Positions 55,910 to 64,000 of a stretch of DNA of 64,000 bases are shown piece after piece. The stretch is from Kutzneria kofuensis (GTDB lineage: Bacteria > Actinomycetota > Actinomycetes > Mycobacteriales > Pseudonocardiaceae): positions 6,946,038-7,010,037 of the forward strand of contig NZ_JACHIR010000001.1 in assembly GCF_014203355.1 (NCBI RefSeq). Reading direction: 5' to 3'. Made by a program: the position numbers and the translations under genes. The notes beneath the pieces are model-generated. The model worked only from the letters and a program-made list of their open reading frames with translations, had not been told where the DNA came from and did no database searches. How positions within the stretch are numbered: position 1 is the stretch's first letter; every line of letters starts with the position of its first letter.

Positions 55910-57490
55910 TCAGTACAGCGGCGAGTACCCCGGATCGACCCGGACATGCAGCACAGTGGGCCCGCTCGCCCCCACCGCCGCGGCCAGCGCCTCGTCCAGT
56001 TCCTCCGGGCGTTCCACCAGGCGTGATCGGCATCCCATGCCGGCCGCCAGCGCGCAGAAGTCCAGGCCACCGAGGTCGACGCCGGGCGCCTTGGCCACGC
56101 CGGCGCTCTCCGCCATCGACCGCAGCGCCGCGTACTGGGCGTTGTCCAGCACGACGAACGTGACCGAGGCGTGTTCCTTCGCGGCGGTCCACAGCGCCTG
56201 GATGCCGTACATCGCCGAGCCGTCGCCGACGACCGCGATCACCGGCCGCTCGGGGGCGGCCAGCGAGACGCCGACCGCGCCGGGCAACCCGTAGCCGAGC
56301 ACACCGCTGGCGATCGTGAAGAAGCCACGGCCACGAGCCGTGATCGGGAGGTGTTCGCGCAGGTCGTTGCGGTGACTCGGCACCTCCTCGACGATCACGC
56401 CGTCGGCCGGCAGCGCCCGCCGGATCGCCGCCAGCACGTACGCGCCGGTCATCGGCACGGTCGCGGCGGGCGTCTCGGGCTTGAGCCGTTCGACCGACGC
56501 CGGCCGGTCCGTTTCCCGGACCAGCTCGTTCAGCGCGCGGATGGCTCGGCGCGGCGTGGACAGCAGCCCGGAGCCGGCCGGCGCCCAGGACAGGACGGTC
56601 GGATCGTCGTGCACGAGATGCAGCGGCGGCAGCTCCGGCCCGTCGGCCGGGGTTTCGACGTGGTAGACGAACGCGGGCGCGCCGATCACCAACACACAGT
56701 CGTACGCCCGCAACGTCTGCCGGAGCTGCCGGTCGGCCGGCGGCAGGAAGCCCGCGAACAACGGGTGGTCCTCGGGGAACGAGCAGCGCGACGACATCGG
56801 CGACGCCCACACGGCGGCCCGGGTGCGCTCCGCCAGCTCGATCGCGTCCTCGACGGCGTCGTCGGCGTCCACCGACGCCCCGACGACGATCGCCGGCCGC
56901 TCGGCCGCGTCCAAGGCCGTCGCGATCACCCGGATGGCCTCCGGGTCCGGGCCGAAGCCGGTGACCTGAGGACGTGACGGAACGTCAACTCCGGGCTGAT
57001 CCCAGTCGTCCACCGGCACTGACACGAAAACCGGACCTTGTGGCGGCTGCGTCGCCATCTGCAGCCCTCGTGCCAGCGCCGCCGGCACGTCGGCGGCCCG
57101 CGCCGGCTGCGCGCTCCACTTCACGTACGGACGGGGGAACTGCGGCGCGTCGACCGCGCCCAGGAACGGCTCCCCGTTGAGCAGCGACCGCGCCTGCTGC
57201 CCGGCGATCACGAGCAGTGGCGACCGGTTGCGGAACGCGGTCACCAGACTGCCCAAACCGTGGCCGACACCGCCGGACGAGTGCAGGTTGACCACCGCCG
57301 GGCGGCCGCTGAACTGGGCGTATCCGTCGGCCATCGCGACCACCGACGATTCGTGCAGGCCGAGCACGTATCTGAAGTCGTCCGGCCAGTCGGCGAGAAA
57401 CGGCAGCTCGGTCGAGCCGGGATTGCCGAACACCGTTGTGCAGCCCCAGCTTCGCAGCAGATCCCGCGTCAACTCCCGGACGGACGCCAT
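55910..57490 (-). CDS. mdlC: Benzoylformate decarboxylase (thiamine diphosphate)
   Basis: 526 aa, close to the 528 of the Pseudomonas enzyme. The N-terminus VFGNPGSTELPFL holds the active-site Ser, NLHSSGGVGHG the first active-site His and APAFVYHVETP the second. The ThDP/Mg motif is VVGDGSAMYGIQALWTAA. The enzyme decarboxylates benzoylformate to benzaldehyde in mandelate breakdown. No other mandelate gene is nearby, so an alternative aromatic 2-oxoacid is possible. Confidence 0.85.
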   Translation of the reverse strand: MASVRELTRDLLRSWGCTTVFGNPGSTELPFLADWPDDFRYVLGLHESSVVAMADGYAQFSGRPAVVNLHSSGGVGHGLGSLVTAFRNRSPLLVIAGQQARSLLNGEPFLGAVDAPQFPRPYVKWSAQPARAADVPAALARGLQMATQPPQGPVFVSVPVDDWDQPGVDVPSRPQVTGFGPDPEAIRVIATALDAAERPAIVVGASVDADDAVEDAIELAERTRAAVWASPMSSRCSFPEDHPLFAGFLPPADRQLRQTLRAYDCVLVIGAPAFVYHVETPADGPELPPLHLVHDDPTVLSWAPAGSGLLSTPRRAIRALNELVRETDRPASVERLKPETPAATVPMTGAYVLAAIRRALPADGVIVEEVPSHRNDLREHLPITARGRGFFTIASGVLGYGLPGAVGVSLAAPERPVIAVVGDGSAMYGIQALWTAAKEHASVTFVVLDNAQYAALRSMAESAGVAKAPGVDLGGLDFCALAAGMGCRSRLVERPEELDEALAAAVGASGPTVLHVRVDPGYSPLY

Positions 57491-57607
57491 GATCTTCAGT
57501 CTAACCTCGGGCGACTACCTTCAGTCACCGCGTGGACCCGCAGACGGATCGAGTTCATCCGGGAAGTCGTGTGGCGCGGTCGGCCGCGGTGAGCCAAGCT
57601 GATCACC

Positions 57608-59887
57608 GTGCTGGACTCGGCGACGCCCCGACGGATCCTGATTCTGTCCGCCGACATGGGTGAGGGCCACAACGCCACCGGCCGTGCGCTGCGCGCGGCC
57701 GCCGGTCGCCTGTGGCCCGAAGCCTCGACGCACTGGCTGGACACGCTCGACGTGATGGGCCGTGGCGTCGGACCCACGTTCCGGCGGATCTACGTCACCA
57801 ACGTGGAGCGAACACCCTGGCTGTACGAGTTCTTCTACGACTCGGTCTGGCGCTACCGGTGGTTCGCGCGGGCGTCCAAGCGCTTCGTCGGCGAATGGGC
57901 CGGTAGGCGGCTGGCCGCGAAGATCGACCAGATCCAGCCCGACCTGATCCTGTCCACGTATCCGCTGGGCACGGCCGGTCTGGACTGGCTGCGCCGGCAC
58001 CGCGGGCTGGAGACGCCGATCGGGGCGTGGGTCTCGGACTTCGCGCCGCACCCGTTCTGGGTGTACCAGGGCATCGACCTCAACCTGGTGATGCACGAGG
58101 TCGCCGTGCCGGTGGCGGCGCGCAGCGCGCCCGGCGCGACGGTGGCGATCTCCGCCCCGACCGCCGACGAGGTCTTCCATCCGGGTGACCGCGGCGCCGC
58201 CCGCGCCGAGTTGGAGCTGCCCCAGGACAAGTTCGTGTCGCTGGTGGCGTGTGGGTCGCTCGGCTTCGGCCGGTCCGAGGACACCGTCAAGGAGCTGCTG
58301 GTCGGCAATCCCGACGGCATCGTGGTGGTGGTCTGCGGCCGCAACGAGCGGCTGCGGGCCAGGATCCGCGCCGCCATCGGCGACGACCCGCGGGTGCGGG
58401 TGCTCGGCTGGACCGACCGGATGGCGACGCTGATGGTCGCCTCGGACGTGGTGGTGACCAACGCCGGCGGCGCCACGTCGCTGGAGGCCCTCGCGGTCGG
58501 CCGCCCCGTCCTGATGCACCGTCCGATCGCGGCCCACGGGCGGGCGAACGCGCGGCTGATGGAGGACGCCGGCATCGCCGTGGTGTGCCAGCGGGAGGGC
58601 GAGCTCGCCGACGCCGTGCGGGACCTGCCGCGGCTGGCCCAGATGGAGCGGCTGGCGCTGAAGCAGGCCGACGAGCGGCTGGTGGAGGAGGGGCTGCTGG
58701 CCCTGAACTCGTCGCGGCCGGAGCGGCTCGGACGGGTGCTGTCCGCCGAGGACGCCCTGTTCGTGCACATCGCGTCGCCGCGCGTGCCGCAGCACGTCGG
58801 CGCGATCCTGGAGATGTCGGCCGAGGTCAGCGTCGACGACGTTGCCGGCATGCTGGACGGCATGCACGGCGTGCGCGGGCACGTGGACCCGGGGACCTGG
58901 CTGCGGCGGCCGCGGTGGGAGCAGGACGAGTCGGTGGACACCAAGGCGCTGGTGTCCGAAGTGGACGGAGTGCCGCTGCAGCGCGCCGTGGACACCTTCT
59001 ACGCCGAGCCCTTGCCGGTCGGCGCCACCGCCGCGGCGCTGATCGTGCACGGGTCCGAACCGGCCATTCTGTTCAAGCTGGATCACGCCCTCGGTGACGG
59101 TGTCGCCGTGCTGCGGGGGTTGCTGACCGGCACCGACGGCAAGGGCAAGGCGTGGGCGAATCCCGTCGGACACCAGATCAGCCACAAGCTGCCTCGGTTG
59201 CGACTCAAGGGTTTGCTGGCTCTGGCCCGCGCTGGTTCGGTGGCGCGGGGGCAGAAGTTCGGGGCCTCTCGGCGGTTCGGTCTGGCCAAGCTGCCCGGTG
59301 CCGAGGTCCGCGCTACCGCCCGTGCCCTCGGCGTGACCCCGACCGAGCTGCTCATTGCCATGTTCGCCTTTGCGTACCAAGGGGATCAGCTCCGAGTGAT
59401 GGTCCCGTGGTCGCTGCGTGGCACCGACACTCTGCGCGCCGCCGGCAACTGGACCGGCGCGGTGTCCGTCGATCTGCCCGTGCGGGAGACGGATCCGTTG
59501 CGGTGCCTGGAGTTGGTTCGGGACGCCCTGCGCGCCGGCGTCGAGTCCGGCGCGCCCGAGGCGGCGAACTTCGTGGTGCGGCTGATCGGTTTGCTGCCGG
59601 CGCCGCTGCACCGGCTGCTGGCTCGGCTCGTCTACCAGTCACGGTGGTTCGGCGCCATCGCATCCGTGATTCCCGGGCCGCGGTGGAAGGTCTCGTTGGG
59701 TGGCGCGGAGATCGAGGCCGCCTACGCGGTGCTTCCGCTCGCCGAGGGCGTTCCCATCGCGTGGGGCGCGTTGACCTGGGGACGATACGTGACCGTCTGC
59801 GTGACCGGTGGCGGGGCGGTCGACGGTAAGCCGCTCGCTGCCCGGATGGTCGACGCGCTGAGGGAGTTCTCAGGCAGGACACCATGA
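57608..59887 (+). CDS. Bifunctional GT28-type glycosyltransferase fused to WS/DGAT-like acyltransferase
   Basis: 759 aa from GTG 57608. Residues about 8-370 are an MGDG-synthase/GT28-like glycosyltransferase: SADMGEGHNATGRAL, TYPLGTAGLDWL and the nucleotide-sugar site VVVTNAGGATSLEALAVGRP. Residues about 375-759 are wax-ester-synthase/DGAT-like: FVHIASPRVPQHVGAIL, the acyltransfer motif LDHALGDGVAVL and VPWSLRGTD near the end. The fusion could glycosylate and acylate the same lipid. The stop overlaps the transporter start by 4 nt. Confidence 0.88.
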   Translation: MLDSATPRRILILSADMGEGHNATGRALRAAAGRLWPEASTHWLDTLDVMGRGVGPTFRRIYVTNVERTPWLYEFFYDSVWRYRWFARASKRFVGEWAGRRLAAKIDQIQPDLILSTYPLGTAGLDWLRRHRGLETPIGAWVSDFAPHPFWVYQGIDLNLVMHEVAVPVAARSAPGATVAISAPTADEVFHPGDRGAARAELELPQDKFVSLVACGSLGFGRSEDTVKELLVGNPDGIVVVVCGRNERLRARIRAAIGDDPRVRVLGWTDRMATLMVASDVVVTNAGGATSLEALAVGRPVLMHRPIAAHGRANARLMEDAGIAVVCQREGELADAVRDLPRLAQMERLALKQADERLVEEGLLALNSSRPERLGRVLSAEDALFVHIASPRVPQHVGAILEMSAEVSVDDVAGMLDGMHGVRGHVDPGTWLRRPRWEQDESVDTKALVSEVDGVPLQRAVDTFYAEPLPVGATAAALIVHGSEPAILFKLDHALGDGVAVLRGLLTGTDGKGKAWANPVGHQISHKLPRLRLKGLLALARAGSVARGQKFGASRRFGLAKLPGAEVRATARALGVTPTELLIAMFAFAYQGDQLRVMVPWSLRGTDTLRAAGNWTGAVSVDLPVRETDPLRCLELVRDALRAGVESGAPEAANFVVRLIGLLPAPLHRLLARLVYQSRWFGAIASVIPGPRWKVSLGGAEIEAAYAVLPLAEGVPIAWGALTWGRYVTVCVTGGGAVDGKPLAARMVDALREFSGRTP

Positions 59888-60747
59888 ATCTGCTCATCGC
59901 CGTGCCCGCTGCCGTAGGAGGCGCCGCCTTCTTCGGCCTGACCAGTGCGTTGCAGCACCGGGCCACGCAGCAGGTGCGGCGGCGGGACGCGTTGCAGCCG
60001 GGGCTCCTCGTCGACCTCGCGCAGCAACGCGTGTGGCTGCTTTCCTTGGTAGCCAACGCTTTCGGCGTGATCCTCCAGTGGGTCGCCCTCACCACCGGCC
60101 CGCTGGTCCTGGTTCAGCCCCTTCTCGTCACGGGCCTGTTGTTCGGCGTCCTCTTCTCCGGCTCCTTCGACCGGGTCGTGCTTCTCGGCGCCGGCCTCTG
60201 CGTCGCCGGCCTCGCCGCGTTCTTGCTGGTCGCGCAGCCGACCGGCGACAGCCAGGAGATGACGCTCGGCGCCGTGCTGCCGTTGGCCATCGGTCTTGCC
60301 GCCCTGTTGGCCATTTGCCTCGTCGTTGCCGCCCATCGGCCCGGCAACACCCGTGCCCTCGCCCTCGCTGTCGCCGCCGGTGTGCTCTACGGCGTCAGCG
60401 CCGGGTTGGCCAAGCTCGCCGCCGAGGAGCTCTCCCAGGGCATTCTCGTCATGCTCACCCACTGGCCCATCTACGCCGTCGCCGTGTGCGGTCCGCTCGG
60501 CTTCCTGTTGAGCCAGAACGCCTTCCAGGCCGAACGCGCCCTGGCGCCCGCGCTCGCCGTGATCACCATCCTCGATCCGCTCGTCGGCATCGGCATCGGC
60601 ATCATGTGGCTCGACGAGTCCCTGCACAGCGGCGTCGGCCCCGTCATCGGCCAGGTCCTCGCCCTCGCGGCGCTGTCCGGCGGCGTTTTCGTCCTCAGCC
60701 GCCGCGCCCCGCAGACCGTCGCCAAGGAGCCCGAATGCCAGCGGTGA
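59884..60747 (+). CDS. DMT-superfamily transporter (EamA-like)
   Basis: 287 aa with about nine TM segments and the two-repeat EamA pattern: GGAAFFGLTSALQHRATQQV at the start, then TTGPLVLVQPLLVTGLLFGV, and in the second half PALAVITILDPLVGIGIGIMW. The substrate is unknown. It is coupled to the glycosyltransferase-acyltransferase by a 4-nt overlap, so it may move that enzyme's product or precursor. It overlaps the SDR gene by 13 nt. Confidence 0.85.
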   Translation: MNLLIAVPAAVGGAAFFGLTSALQHRATQQVRRRDALQPGLLVDLAQQRVWLLSLVANAFGVILQWVALTTGPLVLVQPLLVTGLLFGVLFSGSFDRVVLLGAGLCVAGLAAFLLVAQPTGDSQEMTLGAVLPLAIGLAALLAICLVVAAHRPGNTRALALAVAAGVLYGVSAGLAKLAAEELSQGILVMLTHWPIYAVAVCGPLGFLLSQNAFQAERALAPALAVITILDPLVGIGIGIMWLDESLHSGVGPVIGQVLALAALSGGVFVLSRRAPQTVAKEPECQR

Positions 60748-61439
60748 CCGGCATGCGCGCCCTCGTCACCGGCGCGTCCTCCGGCATCGGCGCCGCCACC
60801 GCCGACGTCCTCGCCGCCAAGGGCGCGACTGTTCTCCGTACCAGCCGCACCATCACCGGGCCGTCGTCCTTCGCCTGCGATTTCGCCGTCGGCGTCGATC
60901 CGCTCGTGTCCTGGGCCGGCGACGTCGACCTGCTCGTCCTCAACGCCGGTCTCGGCCACGCCGGCCCCTTCGCCGACATGGCTCCCGGCAAGATCGCCGA
61001 GCTCTTCACCGTCAACGTGGTCGCCCAGTTGGAGCTCGCCCGCGCCCTTCTCCCCGGCATGATCGCCCGGGGCCGTGGGCACATCGTGCTGGTGTCCTCC
61101 ATCGCCGGCGCCATGGGCGTCGCCGACGAGGCCGTCTACTCCGCCACCAAGGCCGCCCTTCGCTCCTTCGCCGACGCCCTCCGCCTGGAGGTCCGGTCCG
61201 TCGGCGTCACCGTCGTCCACCCCGGCGTCATCGACACCCCGTTCTTCGAGCGGCGCGGCACCCCTTACACCCGCCGCCGCCCGCGCCCCATCCCTCCCGT
61301 CGACGTCGCCGAAGCCCTCGTCGCCGCCGTCGAACACAACCGCACCGAGATCTTCGTCCCCTCCTGGCTGCGCTTCCCCGCCCGCCTCAACGGGGCAATT
61401 CCGGGGGTTGTCCGCGTCCTCCAACGCCGTTTCGGCTGA
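60735..61439 (+). CDS. Short-chain dehydrogenase/reductase
   Basis: 234 aa from ATG 60735. The TGASSGIGAAT cofactor motif, NAG (VLNAGLGHAG), Ser (LVSSIAGAMG) and YSATKAA Tyr/Lys are complete. It is third in a tightly overlapping set with the glycosyltransferase-acyltransferase and transporter, consistent with lipid or fatty-alcohol metabolism. The substrate is unknown. Confidence 0.92.
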   Translation: MPAVTGMRALVTGASSGIGAATADVLAAKGATVLRTSRTITGPSSFACDFAVGVDPLVSWAGDVDLLVLNAGLGHAGPFADMAPGKIAELFTVNVVAQLELARALLPGMIARGRGHIVLVSSIAGAMGVADEAVYSATKAALRSFADALRLEVRSVGVTVVHPGVIDTPFFERRGTPYTRRRPRPIPPVDVAEALVAAVEHNRTEIFVPSWLRFPARLNGAIPGVVRVLQRRFG

Positions 61440-61565
61440 TCCCGTTCGGATTGTCCGTGTCGGACCGGGAATTGCGCTGTTCGGCCGCTTCCCGGAGGTC
61501 ACGCCGTCCGGCACCCTCTCGTCTGACTTGCGCCGGCACCGTGCGCAGGGGGGACCTCTTGACAG

Positions 61566-62393
61566 ATGGAGTGCATCGTGGCTGCGCGCGTCCGCCGTTC
61601 CGCGGGAACGAACACGTACCTCAATATGTTGCTGTTCCGTAGATCCAGGCCGGAACTCGACCTCGAGAACTACCGCAACGGCGACACCTTCAAGGTGGCC
61701 TCTCTGCTGAGGAAGTTCTCCGTCATCGGCAATCCCGGCACTCTGCGCAACGGATTCCTGCACTTGGGCCAGGGACAGCCCGTCGCCTGGCACAGCCGGT
61801 CCGGCATGCTGCTGCTGGCCGGGCCCTTCGAGCTCAACGAGATCGGCGGCAAGGTCCCGCTGGGCCGCAACTTCACCCGCTGCCTGCTGTCCACCAGCAA
61901 GAACGACTACGAGCTCGCCGTGCCGACCTCCGACATGCCCCTCGTCCGCCTGGCCCTGGCCTCCGCCGCTGACACCCCCGTCCAGGCCCCGGCTGCCGCC
62001 GCTCCCGACCCCGGCCAGCCCTCCCGCAAGTTCCTGCGCACCGCCGCCAACCTCGCGATGCTCTTCCTCTTCTTCGGCATCTTCGGCATGTCCGCCCGCC
62101 AGCCTCTCGCCGTCGGCTGGACCGTCGCGCTCACGTTCGTTTGGGTCTGTCTCGTTTCCATGCAGGCCGCCCGCGTCGACCGCAGCCGCCTGCGGGGCAT
62201 GATCTTCCGCGACCCCCGTGCCATCCGCGACACCCTGATATCCGTGATGTACATCGCCGGCCTCCTGCTCATGCCGTGGGTCCCCAGCTATGTGTCCAAC
62301 TTCTGGGCCCTCGGCATCGTCGCCTGGCTGATCATTGCCCTGGTGACGTTCGTCGTGCGCTACGTCCAACGGACCCGTCCGTCCGCCGCCTGA
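61566..62393 (+). CDS. Membrane protein with unrecognised soluble N-domain
   Basis: 275 aa from ATG 61566. GTG 61578, with GGAG 6 nt upstream, and ATG 61626 are alternatives. A soluble N-terminal domain of about 115 residues (LDLENYRNGDTFKVASLLRK; LGRNFTRCLLSTSKNDYEL) is followed by an Ala/Pro linker and four TM segments. No family is recognised. A G-rich leader (61542-61554) is shared with the next gene. Confidence 0.65.
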   Translation: MECIVAARVRRSAGTNTYLNMLLFRRSRPELDLENYRNGDTFKVASLLRKFSVIGNPGTLRNGFLHLGQGQPVAWHSRSGMLLLAGPFELNEIGGKVPLGRNFTRCLLSTSKNDYELAVPTSDMPLVRLALASAADTPVQAPAAAAPDPGQPSRKFLRTAANLAMLFLFFGIFGMSARQPLAVGWTVALTFVWVCLVSMQAARVDRSRLRGMIFRDPRAIRDTLISVMYIAGLLLMPWVPSYVSNFWALGIVAWLIIALVTFVVRYVQRTRPSAA

Positions 62394-62608
62394 CGCGCCC
62401 TGGCCTTGGGCATTGATGCGAAGTAGACCGCCGCCACGCATAATGCCGTGCCCGCGTGGGGTATTGTCCGTTTTGTTCTGTGTGACACCCTGTGATCCGC
62501 TATTAGCCTGTTCAGCCCCTTTCTGAGGTCACGGTCTTGCGGCAGTCTCACTGAGGCTTTACGCGACGGTCAGGGTCGGCCGTCCTGATGCGCAGGGGGG
62601 AACCTGTG

Positions 62609-64000
62609 ATGAGTACTGCGTTGCCGCGCGCCGTTCGCTCCAGACTCGGCGCCGCGCTCGGCGCCTTGGCGATCGGCTTGTCACTCACCAGTCCGATGAT
62701 CGTGGCGCCGGTCGCGGCCGCCGCCCCGGCGGTGCCGGACGCTGTCGCCGATCCGGCCACCGCGCTGAAACTGGCCCACCAGGCCAACAAGCAGGTCCTC
62801 GTGACGTCGCAGACCACCGATGCGTCCGAGACCGTCGCGAATCCCGATGGCTCGTGGACTCTCACCGCCCACTCCGAGCCGGTTCGGATGCAACAGAACG
62901 GCGCCTGGGTCCCACTCGACGCGACATTGGTGAAGCGGCCCGACGGCGCCATCACGCCGAAGGCGCTCCCCCTCGACATCGTTCTCAATGCCGGTGGCAC
63001 GGGTTCGACAGCTGCGCCGATCGTGCGAGTCGGCCTCGGCGACAAGCAGGCCGGCCTGACCTGGCCCACCGACCTGCCCGTGCCGCAGCTGAGCGGGGAC
63101 GCCGCGACGTACGCCAACGTTTTTCCCGACGTCGACCTGCGCATCGAGGTCACAACTCGCGGCTACACCGAGAACATGGTGGTCAAATCGGCCGCCGCGG
63201 CGCGGTCGGCCGCCATCGCGGGCGTCACCTTCGGGCTGTACACGAGGAACACCACCGTGTCCGTGGGCGACGGCGGCATGCAGGTGAAGGACATGACCGG
63301 CAACGTGCTGTTCACCGGCGACGCGTCGAGCATGTGGGACTCCAGTGGCGCGGGCACCGAGGCCGAGAAGGTCCTGGGGCCTGGCGGAGGCAACAGGCAC
63401 GCGAAGATGACCGTGTCCGCATCGGCGAATGCGGTGACCATCGCACCGGACCAGGCGTTCCTGGCCGACCCCAAGACGAAGTTCCCCGTCGTTCTCGATC
63501 CGGAGAGCTCGTGCGACAGCTGTGTCGCGCAGGCACATGTCGTCGTGCAGTCGGGCTTTCCGACGCAGAAGAACTACAACCAGACCACCCAGGACCTGTC
63601 GAACCTCAAGGCCGGCTACGAGACCGAGGACGCCGCGGCGATCTCGAGGTCCTACTTCGAGGTGAACACCAGCCAGTTGGCCGGCGCCGTCATCCACAGC
63701 GCGACAGTGAACACCACGCTGTTGCACAGCGCGGCGTGCTCGGTCTCGGACAACGACGCGACAGGACTCTGGCTGTCCGGGGGCATCACGCCGGACACCT
63801 CCTGGGCGCGCTCGGCAACGTCGGCCGGGCAACCACCACTGGTGCTGGGCATTTCCACCAGTAACGTGACGAACTGCCACGACGCGCCGGACGTCCTGAT
63901 GCAGTTCGATGCGAAGGACGCCGCGAACTACGCGGTGTCGCACGGTGTCACGACGTCAACCTTCATGCTTGCGTCGACCGCGGACGTGGATCATGGGCAG
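62609..64000 (+). CDS. N-terminal part of a large secreted protein (DNRLRE/LamG or RHS-toxin type), 3' truncated
   Basis: 464 codons from ATG 62609 run off the window; GGGGGG lies 8 nt upstream and GTG 62606 is in frame. A signal peptide (VRSRLGAALGALAIGLSLTS, then VAAAAPAVPDA) precedes a domain with EPVRMQQNGAWVPLDATLV and FPDVDLRIEVTTRGYTENMV. A DNRLRE-like beta-sandwich follows (SYFEVNTSQLAGAVIHSATV). This opening is typical of giant actinobacterial exported proteins that continue into LamG, YD/RHS or toxin domains. The end, and so the activity, is not visible. Confidence 0.8.
   Translation, partial: MSTALPRAVRSRLGAALGALAIGLSLTSPMIVAPVAAAAPAVPDAVADPATALKLAHQANKQVLVTSQTTDASETVANPDGSWTLTAHSEPVRMQQNGAWVPLDATLVKRPDGAITPKALPLDIVLNAGGTGSTAAPIVRVGLGDKQAGLTWPTDLPVPQLSGDAATYANVFPDVDLRIEVTTRGYTENMVVKSAAAARSAAIAGVTFGLYTRNTTVSVGDGGMQVKDMTGNVLFTGDASSMWDSSGAGTEAEKVLGPGGGNRHAKMTVSASANAVTIAPDQAFLADPKTKFPVVLDPESSCDSCVAQAHVVVQSGFPTQKNYNQTTQDLSNLKAGYETEDAAAISRSYFEVNTSQLAGAVIHSATVNTTLLHSAACSVSDNDATGLWLSGGITPDTSWARSATSAGQPPLVLGISTSNVTNCHDAPDVLMQFDAKDAANYAVSHGVTTSTFMLASTADVDHGQ

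Noticed and set aside
57521-59611. 696-codon minus-strand open frame opposite the glycosyltransferase fusion
   Set aside because: Shadow frame; the plus strand carries both catalytic domains.

Overview
The window is high-GC actinomycete DNA. Several features point to a Pseudonocardiaceae-like soil genus: a glnX-glnH-pknG operon, DasR-type sites in front of amino-sugar genes, a PimE-like GT87 glycosyltransferase, many GTG starts and 4-nt stop/start overlaps, and IS701 and IS5 elements. The genus is an inference; no rRNA or marker gene is present. I found no rRNA, tRNA or CRISPR array.

Layout. 0-9 kb: a truncated glycan-binding-type protein, a secreted beta-propeller protein, small housekeeping and regulatory genes (DUF1992, HD hydrolase coupled to a GlxA-type regulator, Nudix) and a GH75 chitosanase behind a DasR-like site. 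9-14 kb: a large LuxR-type (LAL) regulator and an ABC exporter pair. 14-20.5 kb: two overlooked small proteins, DUF2630, an HtrA-like protease, homocysteine methyltransferase, a methyltransferase/orphan substrate-binding lipoprotein/GNAT run, and a methyltransferase with an Ig-like tail. 20.5-25.6 kb: a decayed SARP/AfsR-type regulator with an internal micro-inversion, a pectinesterase and an ECF sigma factor diverging across three 24-bp-phased palindromes, nagB and a PhzF-family gene. 25.8-30.2 kb: glnX-glnH-pknG, the amino-acid-sensing Ser/Thr kinase operon.

30.2-34.2 kb: a translationally coupled membrane redox cluster (a type II NADH dehydrogenase fused to a membrane module, a partner carrying three copies of that module, a small membrane protein, DoxX). 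34.3-42.4 kb: LLM flavoenzyme, a secreted repeat protein, a permease under a CsoR-like operator, SDR, a second GlxA-type regulator and an MFS transporter. 42.5-45.1 kb: a complete spermidine pathway (PLP decarboxylase, SAM decarboxylase, aminopropyltransferase). 45.3-51.4 kb: an ALDH7-like dehydrogenase, a glutaryl-CoA-dehydrogenase-like enzyme and a fused alpha/beta 2-oxoacid dehydrogenase E1, with a divergent Glu/Leu-type amino-acid dehydrogenase. Together these could form a lysine/2-aminoadipate to crotonyl-CoA route with an unusual 2-oxoadipate dehydrogenase.

51.4-54.4 kb: a hicAB toxin-antitoxin locus whose hicA was broken by an IS5-family element; an IS701 element then inserted exactly at the edge of the first. 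Both target duplications are visible and the hicA start can be rebuilt from the two sides. 54.5-64 kb: GT87 glycosyltransferase, benzoylformate decarboxylase, a GT28-type glycosyltransferase fused to a WS/DGAT-type acyltransferase coupled to a DMT transporter and an SDR, an unknown membrane protein, and the start of a large secreted protein that leaves the window.

The strongest leads are the putative 2-oxoadipate route, the module-sharing membrane redox cluster, the glycosyltransferase-acyltransferase fusion, the micro-inverted pseudogene and the nested insertions in hicA.
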